A stretch of DNA of 64,000 bases from Massospora cicadina (GCA_022478985.1 JAKSZP010015901.1:1-64000); one strand, 5' to 3'; shown: positions 1 through 10,439, counted from the stretch's first letter. A program made the numbers and translations. The notes: a model not told the origin generated them from the sequence alone.

Positions 1-126
1 AAAATACCGGCGCCTGGCCTTAAAATACTATCATCTTACCATATAATCATATTTTCATTCTTATATTACCTTCTATTAATTCTATATCTATATCTATATC
101 AAAAAGTGAGCGTTTCATCAGAATTT
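1..126 (+). repeat. LTR fragment with TATA / CCGGCGCC promoter motif
   Basis: The window opens on AAAATACCGGCGCCTGG, which recurs at 40595-40611 (plus) and as its reverse complement at about 55944-55959. In the 40.6 kb copy it directly follows a TATA box (GGTATAAAATA), so it marks the promoter and start region of an LTR. Here only the part after the TATA box lies in the window. The sequence resumes at about 1988 after an inserted retroposon: the stretch 2080-2210 aligns with 40745-40900, which follows the same motif in that copy. The LTR assignment is inferred from copy comparison. Confidence 0.6.
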
Positions 127-287
127 ATTTGAGGTACGCCAACCAGGGGATGAACAGTACCAAATCACAACACCAAAAACAAATAAAAATAAAACTACTA
201 ACCAAGTGGGAAGCGGAGACCGCTAACCCACCATGGCAGAGGGTGAGGTGGGGTTGGGGAGTTGGTCCTCAGAAAGACCCACCCCAA

Positions 288-928
288 TCATGGGATGTTG
301 GTTACAGTATCAGACCAGAGCAGAGAGCCAGGGCGTTGGGGCATCCACATAGTTGGGGTGGAGGTCAGCGTAGTAAGAGATTTTACTTCCTCATCAAGAT
401 GATGATGGTAAAGTGATTCAACAAAAGCTGCGAGGAGAATTTCAGCTTTTTTGCGGGCTTCAGGAAATTGGGCGAAAAGGGAGACATTGTGGTGGGTGAT
501 TTTTGCTGAGGGGTTGAATGAAGCAAGCATTACAACATTCATAACAGCAACTTCAGCATCATCAAATAGTTTTGAGATGTCACTGCAGATGGATTCAGGG
601 AAGTCGGGGGGAAGAAGAGGGTGGGCAGGCCATGCTGGAACTGAGCCACTGACTGGGCCGCCGCGGTGCATAGTTTTGGGCACTGAGGAGAGGCCACCAC
701 AGCTAAGGCGAGCTGGTGGTCACTTTGGAAGGGGGCTGTATTGGGCAGAGGAGCGAAATGGCGAGGGGTAGGGGTTTTATCAAAGTCAAGAAGGAAAAAT
801 TCCTCCCAACCATAATTAAATTGGCAGAGAGGTTGACCTGTATGCTTACTAATGAGGACATTACCTGATTTCTCAACCTCAGCCAATAGATCCCATGAAT
901 TTTGGTTCACAGGAATAGTGGCGTTCAA
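288..928 (-). pseudogene. C-terminal block of the ORF1-like protein, frameshifted
   Basis: Two overlapping minus frames (928-539 and 683-288) together match one protein region of copy 2. NSWDLLAEVEKSGNV here corresponds to NPWNLLYEVTNSG at 13.28 kb, and PNTAPFQSDHQLALAVVASP to NATLFQNDHKLATVEVASP. The helical SLFAQFPEARKKAEILLAAF corresponds to KLEQLFDARNQAECHVVKLI at 13.69 kb. The frame changes near 600-680 and again relative to the zinc-knuckle ORF, so the copy is broken. The helical segment also resembles the ORF at 63.4-64.0 kb. Its function is unknown, perhaps coiled-coil or multimerisation. Confidence 0.55.
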
Positions 929-1071
929 ATTCTAGTGGGTGGGATTGGGCGAATGGGTGGCTGCTTGGGTGCCAATGGTGGTCCAAGCGTTGCTCTGATT
1001 GGCTGGGGTGGATTTAGGTGGGAGAATGAGGCCGGAGGTTTTGGGAGGGGGGGCTGATTTTCCACGCAGGC

Positions 1072-1932
1072 TCACTGAACGAGTTTGGAGGGTGGGAGGG
1101 GGCAGCAAAGCGCCCCATATTGAACCCCCAGAGGGGGCTCAGAAGCCACAACAGCGGAAGTGGCCTGAGGGCACACTTTTTTTGCATGGTCGAGGCCAAA
1201 GCAGAGGGAACAAATCTGCTGACCATTATTGACCTGAGCCCAAAAGAAATGATCAGGCGCCGCAGCCACACTAGCGTGGGGTGGGATCTGTTGGGCTATG
1301 GCATGGTGGTGTGGGATGATGGTGGCAGTTGCACGAGGAGCAGCAAGGCGCTTTGCACCAGATGGAATGGCAAATATGAGGTTGGGCTGAGTGCCATAAG
1401 CCATAAGCCCCGTGACCAACTGGTCATACAAAACCTGGGGTGGGAGGTGGGATGGGAGATTTGCAAAGGATACCACCAGGGTGGTGTCTGAAGGGAGGTG
1501 AGTATGGGTTTTGGGAATGGGGGTATTTTTATAAATTAGAGGAGTTTGCGCTGCTGCTTCAGCGTCCTCCTCAGATTGGAACCCGACGTCAAAGTAGCCC
1601 TTAAAAGGGCGGAAGTCTATAAAGCCAGCTGGCGCAAAGGCTGCAGTGGCTAGGTCAATAATTGCCTTATCAGCATATGGAAACAAACGTCCATAGTCCA
1701 CTCTGAGGCAATAGTGAATGGCGGAACAAGGGAGGGTGAGAGGAGGGGGGCGAGAAGGGTGGACGCGCGCCAGGTGGAGAGCTAAGTTCCGTGGGGGGAC
1801 AAAACGGCTGGATGCAGTGGGCGGGCTGTTTGAGCCCGTTTGAATGCACTTGCCCGTGGGGCAGAAAACGCTAGGTGGGGGTGCACCACTGCCCCACACC
1901 GGGGTGGCAGGCGGCGGAGCTGAGGACATCAA
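1072..1932 (-). CDS. RRM-like, CCHC zinc-knuckle ORF1/gag-like protein
   Basis: A 286-residue open frame. The N-terminus is rich in Pro and Ser. Around residues 75-135 there is an RRM-like fold signature (FPYADKAIIDLATAAF, then KGYFDVGFQSEEDAEAAAQ), and around 145-210 a second similar unit (TTLVVSFANLPSHLPP to AIPSGAKRLAAPRATATI). A zinc knuckle follows at about 242-255, CSLCFGLDHAKKVC, a perfect CX2CX4HX4C. This layout is typical of ORF1 proteins of non-LTR retroposons or of gag-like nucleic-acid chaperones. The same protein is encoded in pieces at 6295-6703 and 12633-13970. The ORF is intact here, but the downstream block is in another frame. The start MMSSAPPP matches MSSDPPP in copy 2. 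The family is inferred, not named. Confidence 0.7.
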   Translation of the reverse strand: MMSSAPPPATPVWGSGAPPPSVFCPTGKCIQTGSNSPPTASSRFVPPRNLALHLARVHPSRPPPLTLPCSAIHYCLRVDYGRLFPYADKAIIDLATAAFAPAGFIDFRPFKGYFDVGFQSEEDAEAAAQTPLIYKNTPIPKTHTHLPSDTTLVVSFANLPSHLPPQVLYDQLVTGLMAYGTQPNLIFAIPSGAKRLAAPRATATIIPHHHAIAQQIPPHASVAAAPDHFFWAQVNNGQQICSLCFGLDHAKKVCPQATSAVVASEPPLGVQYGALCCPLPPSKLVQ

Positions 1933-1987
1933 AGAATAGGCTTGGGCAGATGGTTGTGGATTAATAAAAACTTAAATTTAAAATCGC

Positions 1988-2250
1988 TCAAAAGTGACTT
2001 TGAGCGGTAAAAGAAAGTTTCTTTATATTAAAAAGTGTAGGCAAGAGTTAAGGGGAGCTTGCCATTATTAACTGCGTCAGTAGAGTTCCCAATTAGAGAG
2101 AAAAAATATCTAGAAGAGACCAGAAGATTCAAGTATTATTCATTTATCTTTTTGAACTTCAAAACTGTCAAAAAATACTGTAAGGCACATAGCATAATTG
2201 AGGATATATCAGCCTTAACTTTTCCTAACTAATGAAGCAGGATTAGATTA
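1988..2250 (+). repeat. Continuation of the LTR/leader sequence split by the retroposon
   Basis: The stretch from about 2075 (CGTCAGTAGAGTTCCCAA) to 2200 aligns with 40745-40900 (CATCAGTAGAAGCTCCTGAA onward), which in that copy lies downstream of the TATA/CCGGCGCC motif also seen at 1-18. This shows that 1-126 and 1988-2250 were once contiguous. The first 20 bases carry an 8-bp hairpin (CGCTCAAA/TTTGAGCG). No coding potential is visible. Confidence 0.5.
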
Positions 2251-2280
2251 ACTAAGCGAGTTAATTCTCCAAAAAACTTA

Positions 2281-2990
2281 CAACCCATCAGGCTTGGCCA
2301 CTGCCTCAGGAGGTTTATCCTGAGGACATTTAGCTCTAGTGTGACCTTTCAGGCCAAACAAGAAGCAACTTTCCAGCGTAACATAGTGACTCTTATGTCT
2401 CTACAGTTACCAAATGAGGCAACTCCCCATATGACTTTATAAGTTCAACTTTCAAAGTCCAGTCCCTAAAGCCTGCGGTGAACTTTTTCAAGCTACCTTC
2501 CTTCTGCTTCAAGTTCTTTACAGCTTGCTCTCATTAAAGGATGTTATGCTGCCAAAGCCTTTCAGATGAGACATCATGGCCCCTCTTATGACAACAGGTG
2601 ACACGTCCCTCATTATGAACATTCCAATCTTGGTGCCAATGTTGATACATATGGCCTCCTTGTTATTGGTGTTCCAATTGGCAGAAAAACCTGTTCATTT
2701 TGAGAATTTGACTGAATAGACATAAGTTTCAACTCAGGAGCTAAACTCAAAATATGGTGTGGCTAAACCTGCACACCTCACACACAACCCATGAGCATCT
2801 TCTTAGACCACCCATTCTTTACCTCCATGGCGTGACCCTTTTGAGGCCCTCCACCATGCTAACCTGTCAAATCTTTTGATGGACCATAATTGCTCACTTG
2901 AAAAGCTTGGTTCCATCCCCAAATTCATTAGCAGCCACCTCGAACCAGGAGAGCACAATCTTTGGGTCAAAGGGGACCGCGCCCTCTTTT
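2281..2990 (-). pseudogene. Ty3/gypsy gag remnant with zinc knuckle
   Basis: Minus-strand translation near 2300-2375 gives CFLFGLKGHTRAKC, a gag zinc knuckle in which the second Cys is Phe (CX2FX4HX4C), followed by a Pro/Lys-rich stretch and a stop. Upstream (2400-2990) the frame is broken by many stops, with scattered gag-like text. Together with 4391-5085 this is the body of a decayed minus-strand element whose 5' LTR is at 5118-6010. It is separated from the rest of its gag by direct repeats at 2995-4390. No protease or polymerase follows, so the element is truncated on this side. Confidence 0.5.
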
Positions 2991-2994
2991 GATT

Positions 2995-4390
2995 TGTTAA
3001 CAGAGTTGGTCTCTCTTAATTGTTTTGCAATAGAGTTCGCCTCTCAGGTCCCTTTTTGTGCATGAACTGTTTCCACCCTTTAAGTCGATCTTTCAATTTA
3101 GTATATGAGTGCTATTGCCTTTTGCTGCACCAGTGTAGGCCCACTTAAGCTACTGTCTTCTATCCAGGTTTCAGGACAACCTAGAAGACAGCGGTGAATA
3201 TTGTAGACAGGTGTATAAGTACAGCCAATCAGGCTGGGCCCAGCCTTATCATTTGACTGCTTTTTCATGCCCACCTCATAGGAGGGTAGTGTAACAGATG
3301 ATACACCTTACAATCCCCCCTTCCTAGCCATATTCCTTCCCAAAGTAGAGTGGAAGCGCCCACAAGAACAGGTTGGACCACAGTCATTAGCTTCTATCTC
3401 ACAACACTTTTAGACCATTACTGGACCCTTCTGTGGTACCTCTGGGTTCTGGTGTTGGCTACTCACCCATGTTTCCACAGGCTTTTCTTGGGCGCACCAT
3501 GTGTAGGCCCCAGCTTAAACTAACTAGCTTCAACAGTTGGGAGATTTTTGAGTTCTAAAAGCCCTGAAGGGCTTCTAGTGCAGGCAACCTTGCATGGTGA
3601 AGATATGGGGTACTGCCCTCCACCACACTAGGGCTGTACAAATCTAAGCACCACCAAATGTGGGCCTGATCATGATTTAGGTGTAGCTCACACTACCTCA
3701 AAATTGACATATGACCGCCATGTCAAGTACCTGGAAGACCGTCTGCCCAGCTAGTACAGGCTATATTCCTCTCGTCTCCCTTGCAGGAGACAAAGCCCAA
3801 TGATTCCCCAGGTTTAAGGCCCATGAGGGGGGAGAAGCCGAAGCCATCCCCTGTCACCTGCTTTTTTTAGCAGAACTGTGCTCTCTGGCACCTTTTTTTC
3901 TAAGAAAGCCTTATAGTCTTTTCAGATCTAATGCAATTTTTGCATGAACACTTTCACCATCAGCTGGCTCATACTGACTGAACTGGCAGCTAGTGGGCTT
4001 CAGGACAGCTTAGCTATCACGGGATTTATTGTAGGCTGGTGCACCTAAGTGCAGACAACCAGGATTGTCCCTCCCTTGTCCTGAAGTCCACACCCACACA
4101 ACCCCAGCTCGTGGGGAAGCCTTTTGGCAGGTGCCATGCCTAACTTGTACTCCCCCCTTCCTACCCATATTTTTCCCTTGGGGAGTGGTATATAATCATG
4201 AGAACATGTCAGCAAACTCATCACTACCATCCAGCACTTCTTTCAGGCCACTGCAAGGCCCGATTAATGTGCCTCTAGGTTCTGGTGTTAGCTACTCACC
4301 CATGTTATAATAATCTTTCCCAAGTTGCACCATGCAAAGGCCCCAGCTCACCTTATCTAGCTCTTAATTGGGAGATCTATAATGGTTAAG
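2995..4390. repeat. Pair of diverged direct repeats, about 450-550 bp each
   Basis: Two copies of one sequence lie about 850 bp apart. For example, TCTGGTGTTGGCTACTCACCC at 3450 recurs as TCTGGTGTTAGCTACTCACCC at 4276. CCCTTCCTAGCCATATTCC (3318) recurs as CCCTTCCTACCCATATTTTT (4155), and GGGCGCACCATGTGTAGGCCCCAGCT (3491) has a partner at 4325. They interrupt gag-like sequence on both sides. They could be terminal repeats of a small non-autonomous LTR element or a tandem duplication. No long ORF lies between them (3570-3850). Confidence 0.55.
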
Positions 4391-5085
4391 ACTTGAACTC
4401 TCAACACAACTCTTTAGATAGTCTTAAATTTATGAAAATCTTCAGCATCTGATAAAGCCTCCTTCATATCTCATAAATTATGGAGGCAGCATTTCACTGA
4501 TATAATATGTCTGGTTAACAAAAAATGAGAAGCCAAGCCAGTCTGAATGGCAGCAATGGCATCACCAGGAGGTAAGATTTTGGAATCAACAATGTCTTGG
4601 CTTCACTGTAGAACCAATCAACTTTGGTGGCAACAGATTCTCCCTATTGTATGCTAAGGCACTAAAGGCTTGCTTTTCCCTACTTATTATCTGCATTGAA
4701 AATTTTCTCAATGAGCGCTTCCTTAACCTATGCCCAGGTCTAAGGGTATTCATATGAGGAACCGTGACATCTTGGGTTATGTGACTTAAGCAAGTATGTA
4801 TATGCCAAATTTTCTGACGATTTTTCATCCCATCTATGACAGGTTCATAGATGAAGAGAAACGAGGCAATGCTACCCTCGCCTGTGGTAAGCTTGTCTCT
4901 AAAAGGGTTTTATGGACAGCAGTGACGGCCCAATGAGAATCTTGAGAGGGGCGCCGTTCAAACTTCTCAAGGCGTTACAAAGCTTTTGTAGGTGCTGTTC
5001 TAAAGCAGCTATCCTGATTCATTTTCAGCGGAAAGTTTATAAGGGTTACTTGCCTAAACGTCCTCCATTTTAGTTATGAGAATGT
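4391..5085 (-). pseudogene. Ty3/gypsy gag N-terminal remnant
   Basis: The frame 4828-4586 gives an 80-residue basic, helical fragment (GHRLRKRSLRKFSMQIISRE) followed by stops. Its position directly downstream (minus sense) of a primer-binding-like site at 5093-5117 and an LTR is where gag should lie. It has no recognisable motif alone, so the call rests on context. Confidence 0.35.
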
Positions 5086-5092
5086 GGTATAT

Positions 5093-5117
5093 AGGTACCC
5101 CTGTAGTGAGCACTACA
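5093..5117 (-). other. Primer-binding-like site next to 5' LTR
   Basis: On the minus strand the LTR end ...ACA is followed by TAGTGCTCACTACAGGGG. The same core (CTCACTACAGGGG or CT-ACTACAGGGG) follows the 5' LTRs of elements C (53067 leftward) and A (12132 leftward). The shared motif at the expected place suggests a common primer. I could not assign the tRNA. Confidence 0.5.
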
Positions 5118-6010
5118 TGTTGGAATCCTGGCACTTTAGTGCTTGCAGGTGCTTTTTCACAGGATTTTAATAATATAATGGATGATGGATTATAAAACCT
5201 CCTAACAGCTGTTATAAATATTATGGGAAAAATAACTAAAATAGAAATTTAGCTATAAATTTTACTACTCAAAGTGGGGACTAAAATGATCACATATTAA
5301 GTTATCACCTTCTGGTACTTATGCTACTTGAGGGCTAATAATGAGATGCAAGAGAATTATGTTTAAGCAGAGGGTAACTCAATTTAGTCAAATAAAATTT
5401 AGCCTATAAAAGTATTTAAAAATATTTTTGCTTTAATAGAAATTGATTTTAGATTTAAGGTCATCAGTGAGGATGACAAACCAATTGGTAATGACTTAAT
5501 ATAATCTATCCAATCAGGTGTCTTGCTATTTTTCACCTCATCTTATTACCAAAAAGTCTTTGGAGTTGATTGGTGGGTAAAATGTCTTCACCCTTTAGCC
5601 CCTTCAGGTCTATAAGAGGGGGTTGTTTTCCCTTAGTTAATAACACTAAAATTACATTGGTGGGTGAGTGAACTTTGAAGGCGGTTTTCCTATTCTGCTG
5701 TGGGTCAGGCGTATCCATATTAACTTGAGACAAGCCATTTAGCTGAGGGCTAGGAGTAAAATCATTACTCTAATCTGGACTATTCCGCCAAGATATACAC
5801 TGAGAATTTAAAGTAATACTTAAACAATTTTCCACTATTCTATTCTTCTCAACTAGTAGACAATTCAATTGTCTGGCATACACTGCCAAAATGGCAAAAA
5901 TTTCTCCAGATAAAGTTCTCTCCTACCATTTACATTTTTATAAATTTTCCGCAATTTCCCAAACCCTGAATCTCAAATCATATTCCAAATCAGGAATTCT
6001 GAATCCCTTT
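5118..6010 (-). repeat. 5' LTR of the decayed gypsy remnant
   Basis: Begins (plus coordinates) TGTTGGAATCCTGGCAC directly beside the primer-binding-like site. Around 5590-5640 the minus strand reads CCCTCTTATAGACCTGAAGGGG, a TATA-like promoter matched at about 36408-36430 (CCCCTTTTATAGACCTGAAGGGG), so a second copy of this LTR lies in plus orientation at 36.36-36.95 kb. The far end near 6010 is an estimate. An ORF of 66 codons at 5733-5533 is probably chance. Confidence 0.5.
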
Positions 6011-6149
6011 TATTTTAATATAAGTGAGATCAAAATGATTTTACTGCATGTATAATTGTCTGATCCCAATATCAACTCTCCTTTTTCCCACTTACCTGAT
6101 ATCCCTTTCTGATTATAATTTTTTTGCTGTCAATTAAGCTCTAAACCTT

Positions 6150-6703
6150 TGAGGGTGGAAAAAGTCGCAATTAAAAAAAAAAAAAAAAGTTTTGTAAATT
6201 ATTTTTCTTTGTGCTTGACATCAATTTTGGACAATTTTTTAAAAAAAACAAGCCCTTTTGACACCATCACTTCACAGAACCTATTTCCAAATTTATGTCC
6301 TCAGATCCACCGCCTGATACTCCAGTATGGGGCAGCGGTGCTCCACCCATTAGTTTTACTACCCAGCAGGCAAACGCATGCAGACTGGCTCGTCCAGCCC
6401 ACCAAATACATCCAGCCACTATGTCCCTCAAAGGGACCTTGCACTGCACCTTGCATGAGCCCACCCAATACGCCCCCAACCCTAGCCCTACCCTGGTCCA
6501 ATATTCGCTTTTGCCTCTGCATCAAGTACAGACATCTCTTCCCATACACCAACAAAGTGATAATTGAGCTGGCAACAGCCATCTTTGCGCCATCAGGGTT
6601 TATTGACTTCCGCCCTTACAAGGGCTATTTTGATATTGGATTCCCCACCAAAGAGGACGTGGCTGCTGCAGCAGCTACATCTTTGATATACAAAAACACC
6701 CCC
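6150..6703 (+). pseudogene. ORF1-only retroposon copy 2, 5' half
   Basis: A run of 16 A at about 6171-6187 and an AT-rich leader precede MSSDPPPDTPVWGSGAPP (from 6295), nearly identical to the start of the copy 1 protein. After a frame change the text continues FPYTNKVIIELATAIFAPSG, then KGYFDIGFPTKEDVAAAAAT and IYKNTP, ending exactly where the LTR of element A begins at 6704. The reading resumes at 12633. The copy is broken both by frameshift and by the inserted element. Confidence 0.75.
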
Positions 6704-7199
6704 TATTATAAAATTAGCAATGTTCAAGAGATACGCTGATGGATTTTGACAGGGTTCAACCCACTAAGCAATTAGGACCAACGATATGATGATTGTTGCC
6801 CTTGAAACAGCAGAATAAATGTCTAAAAATAAATATGGAGCACTTGCTCCCTCAACGATCTTTTATCTAATATATTCAATACAGCGAATTCTCCATGTTA
6901 CACTCACTCTGAAACTACTAACAACCAACTCACTTGATCATCTCGTCTCATTTAAATTGTAGTGACTTTGGATGCTACTGCTTATATAGCTTAGTAGTTT
7001 AATTCACCATATCTCATTGGCTCTGTCAATTCTTCATTTGTTAATTTCACCATTGCCTAATTTGAGGCAATTTCTCAATAACATAATATCGCCTTACATT
7101 AAGGTGCTCAATAATTGATACTCATAGTAACTTGACAGAATTAAACCATCCACCATCACAACTGAGGGATTATCTTCCAGTCATATCAGAATTGCGAAT
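6704..7199 (-). repeat. 3' LTR of element A
   Basis: Starts TATTATAAAATTAGC (TG to TA at the end) and ends near TGCGAAT, while the other LTR has intact TGTTATAAAATTGGC...GCGACA. A polypurine tract lies beside it on the minus strand (AAAGGGGAGGGGG, plus 7201-7213). Confidence 0.9.
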
Positions 7200-7239
7200 T
7201 ACCCCCTCCCCTTTGACTGGATGATAAAGCTCCTATTGC

Positions 7240-8400
7240 CTATACGTATGGAGGAACTTCACATGCACTCAGTTGATGATCTGACCACTAGCGGGGTCCT
7301 TGATAGTATATGCATCCACACCTGTCTTTTCAATAACTTCGAATGGCCCAATCCAGATACTGACCAACTTGTGTTTCCAGCTGAACCAATGTTGGTCATG
7401 GAAGAGAACCATATCACCTTCCTTGAACTGCGCTAACCCACTATGGCGTACCTGATCAGCAGCCTGATTCCTGATCTCCTTGGATAAGCTGAAGGAATAT
7501 GCTTCAGTCTGCAATTTGATCAGAATGTTTGCAAGGTTAGTCAAATAGCGGTGGGGCCCATTCCACCAGTGTCTTCCACACACAAATAAAGTAACGCTGG
7601 AAGATCTGGGTGTCAGCCATATAGTAGTTAGAAGGGACTCTTCCACGTGGTGGAATGGTAACTGATGTTATAGGCGAACACAGAAGTGGAAAGAATGGAG
7701 GTCCAATCAGATGTTCAATTTGTTACTAATTTTCATAGGATATTCACCAGAGTCCCATTCACTCATTCAACCATTCCATTAGATTCAGGGTGGTATGGGG
7801 TCGTTAGAACCGCACAGATACCCATAAGCTCGTTCATTTTTGGGGAGGATGTGCGAGGTGAAGTTAGTTTCATTTTCAGTGAGAATAAACTGAGGGCATT
7901 CATGTCGCTGACTAAGACACTCCATCACGGACTTGGCCACTGTAACTGCCCCCAAATCTCGTATTGCCCTTGCTTTGACCCACCAGGTCAAGTGGTTGAT
8001 AGCCACAAGAATGTACTTACACCAATTAGCTCCTGTTGGAAAGGGACAAACGACATCCAGGGAAACAGTATGCCAAGTAAAGTGTGGTTTCACTACCTGA
8101 TATGAAGTCTTATGGCGGAATGGCTTCTCCACTTGGCACTGATGGCAGCAAGAAATGGTTTTGAGCGCATTGAAGTTCATACTTTCCCAATAGTACCGAG
8201 GGCGCAACAACTCCATTGTCTTATGCACACCACCATGTCCGACTGCCTTGTGGGCACTCATAATAATTTTCAGCCAGGCTGAGGGTTGCGGAAAATTCAC
8301 TGTAGAATTGCTGATTTTCTTGTACAGTTCCCCATTCCATTGGAAGGTATTCACTCTCATTTCATTTAACGCTTTGATCACTTGGGGAATAAGTCATCAT
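7240..8400 (-). pseudogene. Integrase of element A
   Basis: The frame 8381-7785 carries the HHCC zinc domain (AHKAVGHGG then SCCHQCQ), the first catalytic Asp in SLDVV, and the second site as ILTENETNF, where the expected Asp is Glu. The protein then loses frame and continues as the C-terminal part in 7646-7269 (KEGDMVLFHDQHW, IGPFEVIEKTGVDAYTI), a typical gypsy integrase C-terminal beta domain. It is broken between catalytic Asp2 and Glu. Element C keeps ILTDNSTNF at the same place. Confidence 0.8.
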
Positions 8401-9100
8401 ACTTCCTGCAGATCATTTTGTCAAACATTATATTGCTTACATCCACTGTAACTGCAATTGTCGGCAATCTCGATAAATAATCAGCATTCTGGTGTTTTGC
8501 TCCAGGTTGATGAAGAATTTTGAAATTGTATGCCTGCAATTTAAGAGCCCATCAGGCCAGGCGCCCTTCCAGTTCTTTCAGATTTTGTAACCAGTGTAGT
8601 GAGGCATGATCTGTTACAACTTTAAATTTCACCCCATGCAAATACACCCAGAATTGCTTATAGGCGAAGATCACCACTAAGCACTCCTGCTCAGTCACAG
8701 TATAATTGCGCTCATGGCTGTTCAAGCTACGACTGCAATATGCTATGAGGTGCTCCTCTCCTTCCTTATTTTTTTTGATAGGACTTCCCCCACAGCGGAA
8801 AGGGATACATCCATCTGGACAATAAACTCTTTTTCAAAATTAGGATAATGTAACACCGGTGCACTTATCAGTGCTGTTCAAAGCGTATCAAAAGCAAATT
8901 GCTGCCATTCCATCCATTCAAAAATGGTGTCCTTTTTTAATAACTCGAATAGTGGGCCCCCAACACAGCTGAAGTTAGGGATGAAGTGCCAGTGATATCC
9001 GACCATTCCCAAAAAAGACCTGAATATCCCGCTTGCTGTTGGGTGGAGTCATTTTTTGAATAGCTTCCACTTTGGCTGGTTGAGGTCTCAGCCCTGTGGC
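8400..9100 (-). pseudogene. RNase H of element A
   Basis: The minus strand is colinear with the RNase H of element C (49746-49498; the MDASLSAVGAFLSQ and YCSRSLNSHERNY regions). Stops and frame changes break it. Nucleotides such as the complement of CTCATGGCTGTTCAAGC (about 8710) match element C closely. It would degrade the RNA strand during reverse transcription. Confidence 0.65.
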
Positions 9101-9201
9101 ATCAACCATAAGCCCCAGGTACTCCAGCTGGTCCTTAAAGAAGTGGCATTTCTGGGGTTTGATCTTGATGTTGGCCTCAGCAAGCTGGCAAAATACAGCT
9201 T

Positions 9202-9740
9202 TTAGATGATCAGGGTGTTTGGAGAAGGTTGGGAGAAAACATTAGTCATCAAGGTATACAAGGATGCATGACAGTTTGAGGTCCCCAATAATAGTGTCCG
9301 TTGCCCGTTTAAATGTAGCCAGGGCATTACACAGCCCTTGTGGCATTGGGGTGGTTGGAAAAGACCTTTAGATGTGATCACCGTGCACTTCTCCTGCTCC
9401 ATCATTGGCAACTCGATTTGCCAATAGCCTGAGATCAGGTCCATAGCTGAGAAGAACTGAGCTCCCCCTAGCTGATCTAAAGCGTCGTCAATCCATGGTA
9501 AAGGATATGAGTCCTTTTTAGTGATGCTGTTGATCTTTCAGTAGTCTATTACTATGCAGTTGGTGCCATCCATCTTTTTTACAATAAGAACAGGAGAAGC
9601 CCATAGACTCTTCGATGGTTCAAGCATCCCTTGCACTAATAGCTTGTCAATTTCCTTAGTTACTACTTCTTCCGCCACCCTTGATTGGCGGATTGGCCTT
9701 GACCTGATGGAAGGATGATCCCCAGTATCCAGCTTATGAA
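9202..9740 (-). pseudogene. Reverse transcriptase of element A
   Basis: The N-terminal part (end of the 10431-9538 frame) reads KLLVQGMLEPSKSLWASPVL, the conserved RT entry motif. After a frame change 9444-9202 gives MDLISGYWQIELPM and TSKGLFQPPQ. The following palm region with the YLDD-equivalent is scrambled by frameshift. It is clearly gypsy RT and clearly inactive. Confidence 0.8.
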
Positions 9741-10431
9741 CCACCCCCCACACGCATCCTAAATCATGGTCATCAACAGCAAAAATCTCTTTATATTTTT
9801 GAAATAAAGCGATTGCCCTATCCTTCTGTAATTCTGACAGCCCCATTAATTCATCACGAGAAACAACTGCCATTACACAGTGCTGTGGTGTGCACGGCAG
9901 ACCAAATTCCTCCAGTGACCCAAAGTCATGAACTGAAAGAACCTCCTCAATGGGGAATAAGTGTAAATATGCCACTATTTGGTGGTGGCGGATTTGCAGT
10001 GGTACCATTTGTAATTTTTCAAGCAAAACTTTGATCTCCCACTGCCCTGGTAAAATAATGTCTGAGGCCACGTGGGGCTCAAACCGTGATTGCTGATATG
10101 GCCCAATAACCTCCCCATAGAGTCTGTCTGTAATTTCAATCACCAAGTCATTGTTCACTATAACTTGATGCCCAGATGGAATAGATATAGGTCTGGCAGC
10201 CCTGAGTGACAGCCCTTGATATTCATATATCTGTTGAGATAGGGCCCAGTTTTTGCCCTTTAACCAATGGTAGCACACTGGAACTACTCCATCGCTATAG
10301 GCTAGATTAATATTCCCCATATGCACCGGTTCATTTGGTACTCCGCTAGAGGTAAAGTGGATTGGGATTCGCTGACCCAATATTTCAAAAGTCTCACTCG
10401 TCATATCATTAACAGTCCCGTAGTGTTGCAA
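9538..10431 (-). CDS. Protease tail, dUTPase-like domain and RT start of element A
   Basis: A 297-residue open frame. Residues 1-70 are the end of the protease region. Residues about 72-161 resemble the trimeric dUTPase beta-barrel: IPSGHQVIV, then LVIEITDRLYGEVIGP, EIKVLLEKLQ, and IRHHQIVAYLHLFPI. This is the order and spacing of the I-P-G, E-I-P--YG-I-P, GEI-V-L and I-KGD-IAQL-F-P strands of dUTPase. The catalytic motifs (RSGL, and the G-ID-DY-G loop) are not conserved. Residues 190-297 lead into RT (KLDTGDHPSIRSRPIRQS, KKMDGT). The frame ends in VIDY. The same segment order occurs in elements C, D and E. Confidence 0.75.
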   Translation of the reverse strand: MQHYGTVNDMTSETFEILGQRIPIHFTSSGVPNEPVHMGNINLAYSDGVVPVCYHWLKGKNWALSQQIYEYQGLSLRAARPISIPSGHQVIVNNDLVIEITDRLYGEVIGPYQQSRFEPHVASDIILPGQWEIKVLLEKLQMVPLQIRHHQIVAYLHLFPIEEVLSVHDFGSLEEFGLPCTPQHCVMAVVSRDELMGLSELQKDRAIALFQKYKEIFAVDDHDLGCVWGVVHKLDTGDHPSIRSRPIRQSRVAEEVVTKEIDKLLVQGMLEPSKSLWASPVLIVKKMDGTNCIVIDY

Positions 10432-10439
10432 GAAGGCAG

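Larger units (their letters stand above)
127..1987 (-). mobile_element. ORF1-only retroposon, copy 1
   Basis: Read on the minus strand this unit starts just upstream of an RRM-like/zinc-knuckle ORF (1932-1072), continues through a second coding block (928-288), and ends near 127 in a tail (reverse complement of TTATTTGAGGTACGCC-AACCAGGGG) that matches the tails of the SINEs at 31.7, 33.1 and 55.3 kb and of copy 2 at 14.03-14.06 kb. It sits inside an LTR-like sequence (1-126 and 1988-2250). A likely imperfect target duplication is TCAAAAAGTGA (about 99-109) and TCAAAAGTGA (about 1988-1997). No reverse transcriptase is visible, so it is probably non-autonomous and LINE-mobilised. The exact ends are estimates. 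Confidence 0.6.

Noticed and set aside
129..416. Plus-strand 95-codon ORF
   Set aside because: Antisense shadow of the retroposon coding block, with no motif.
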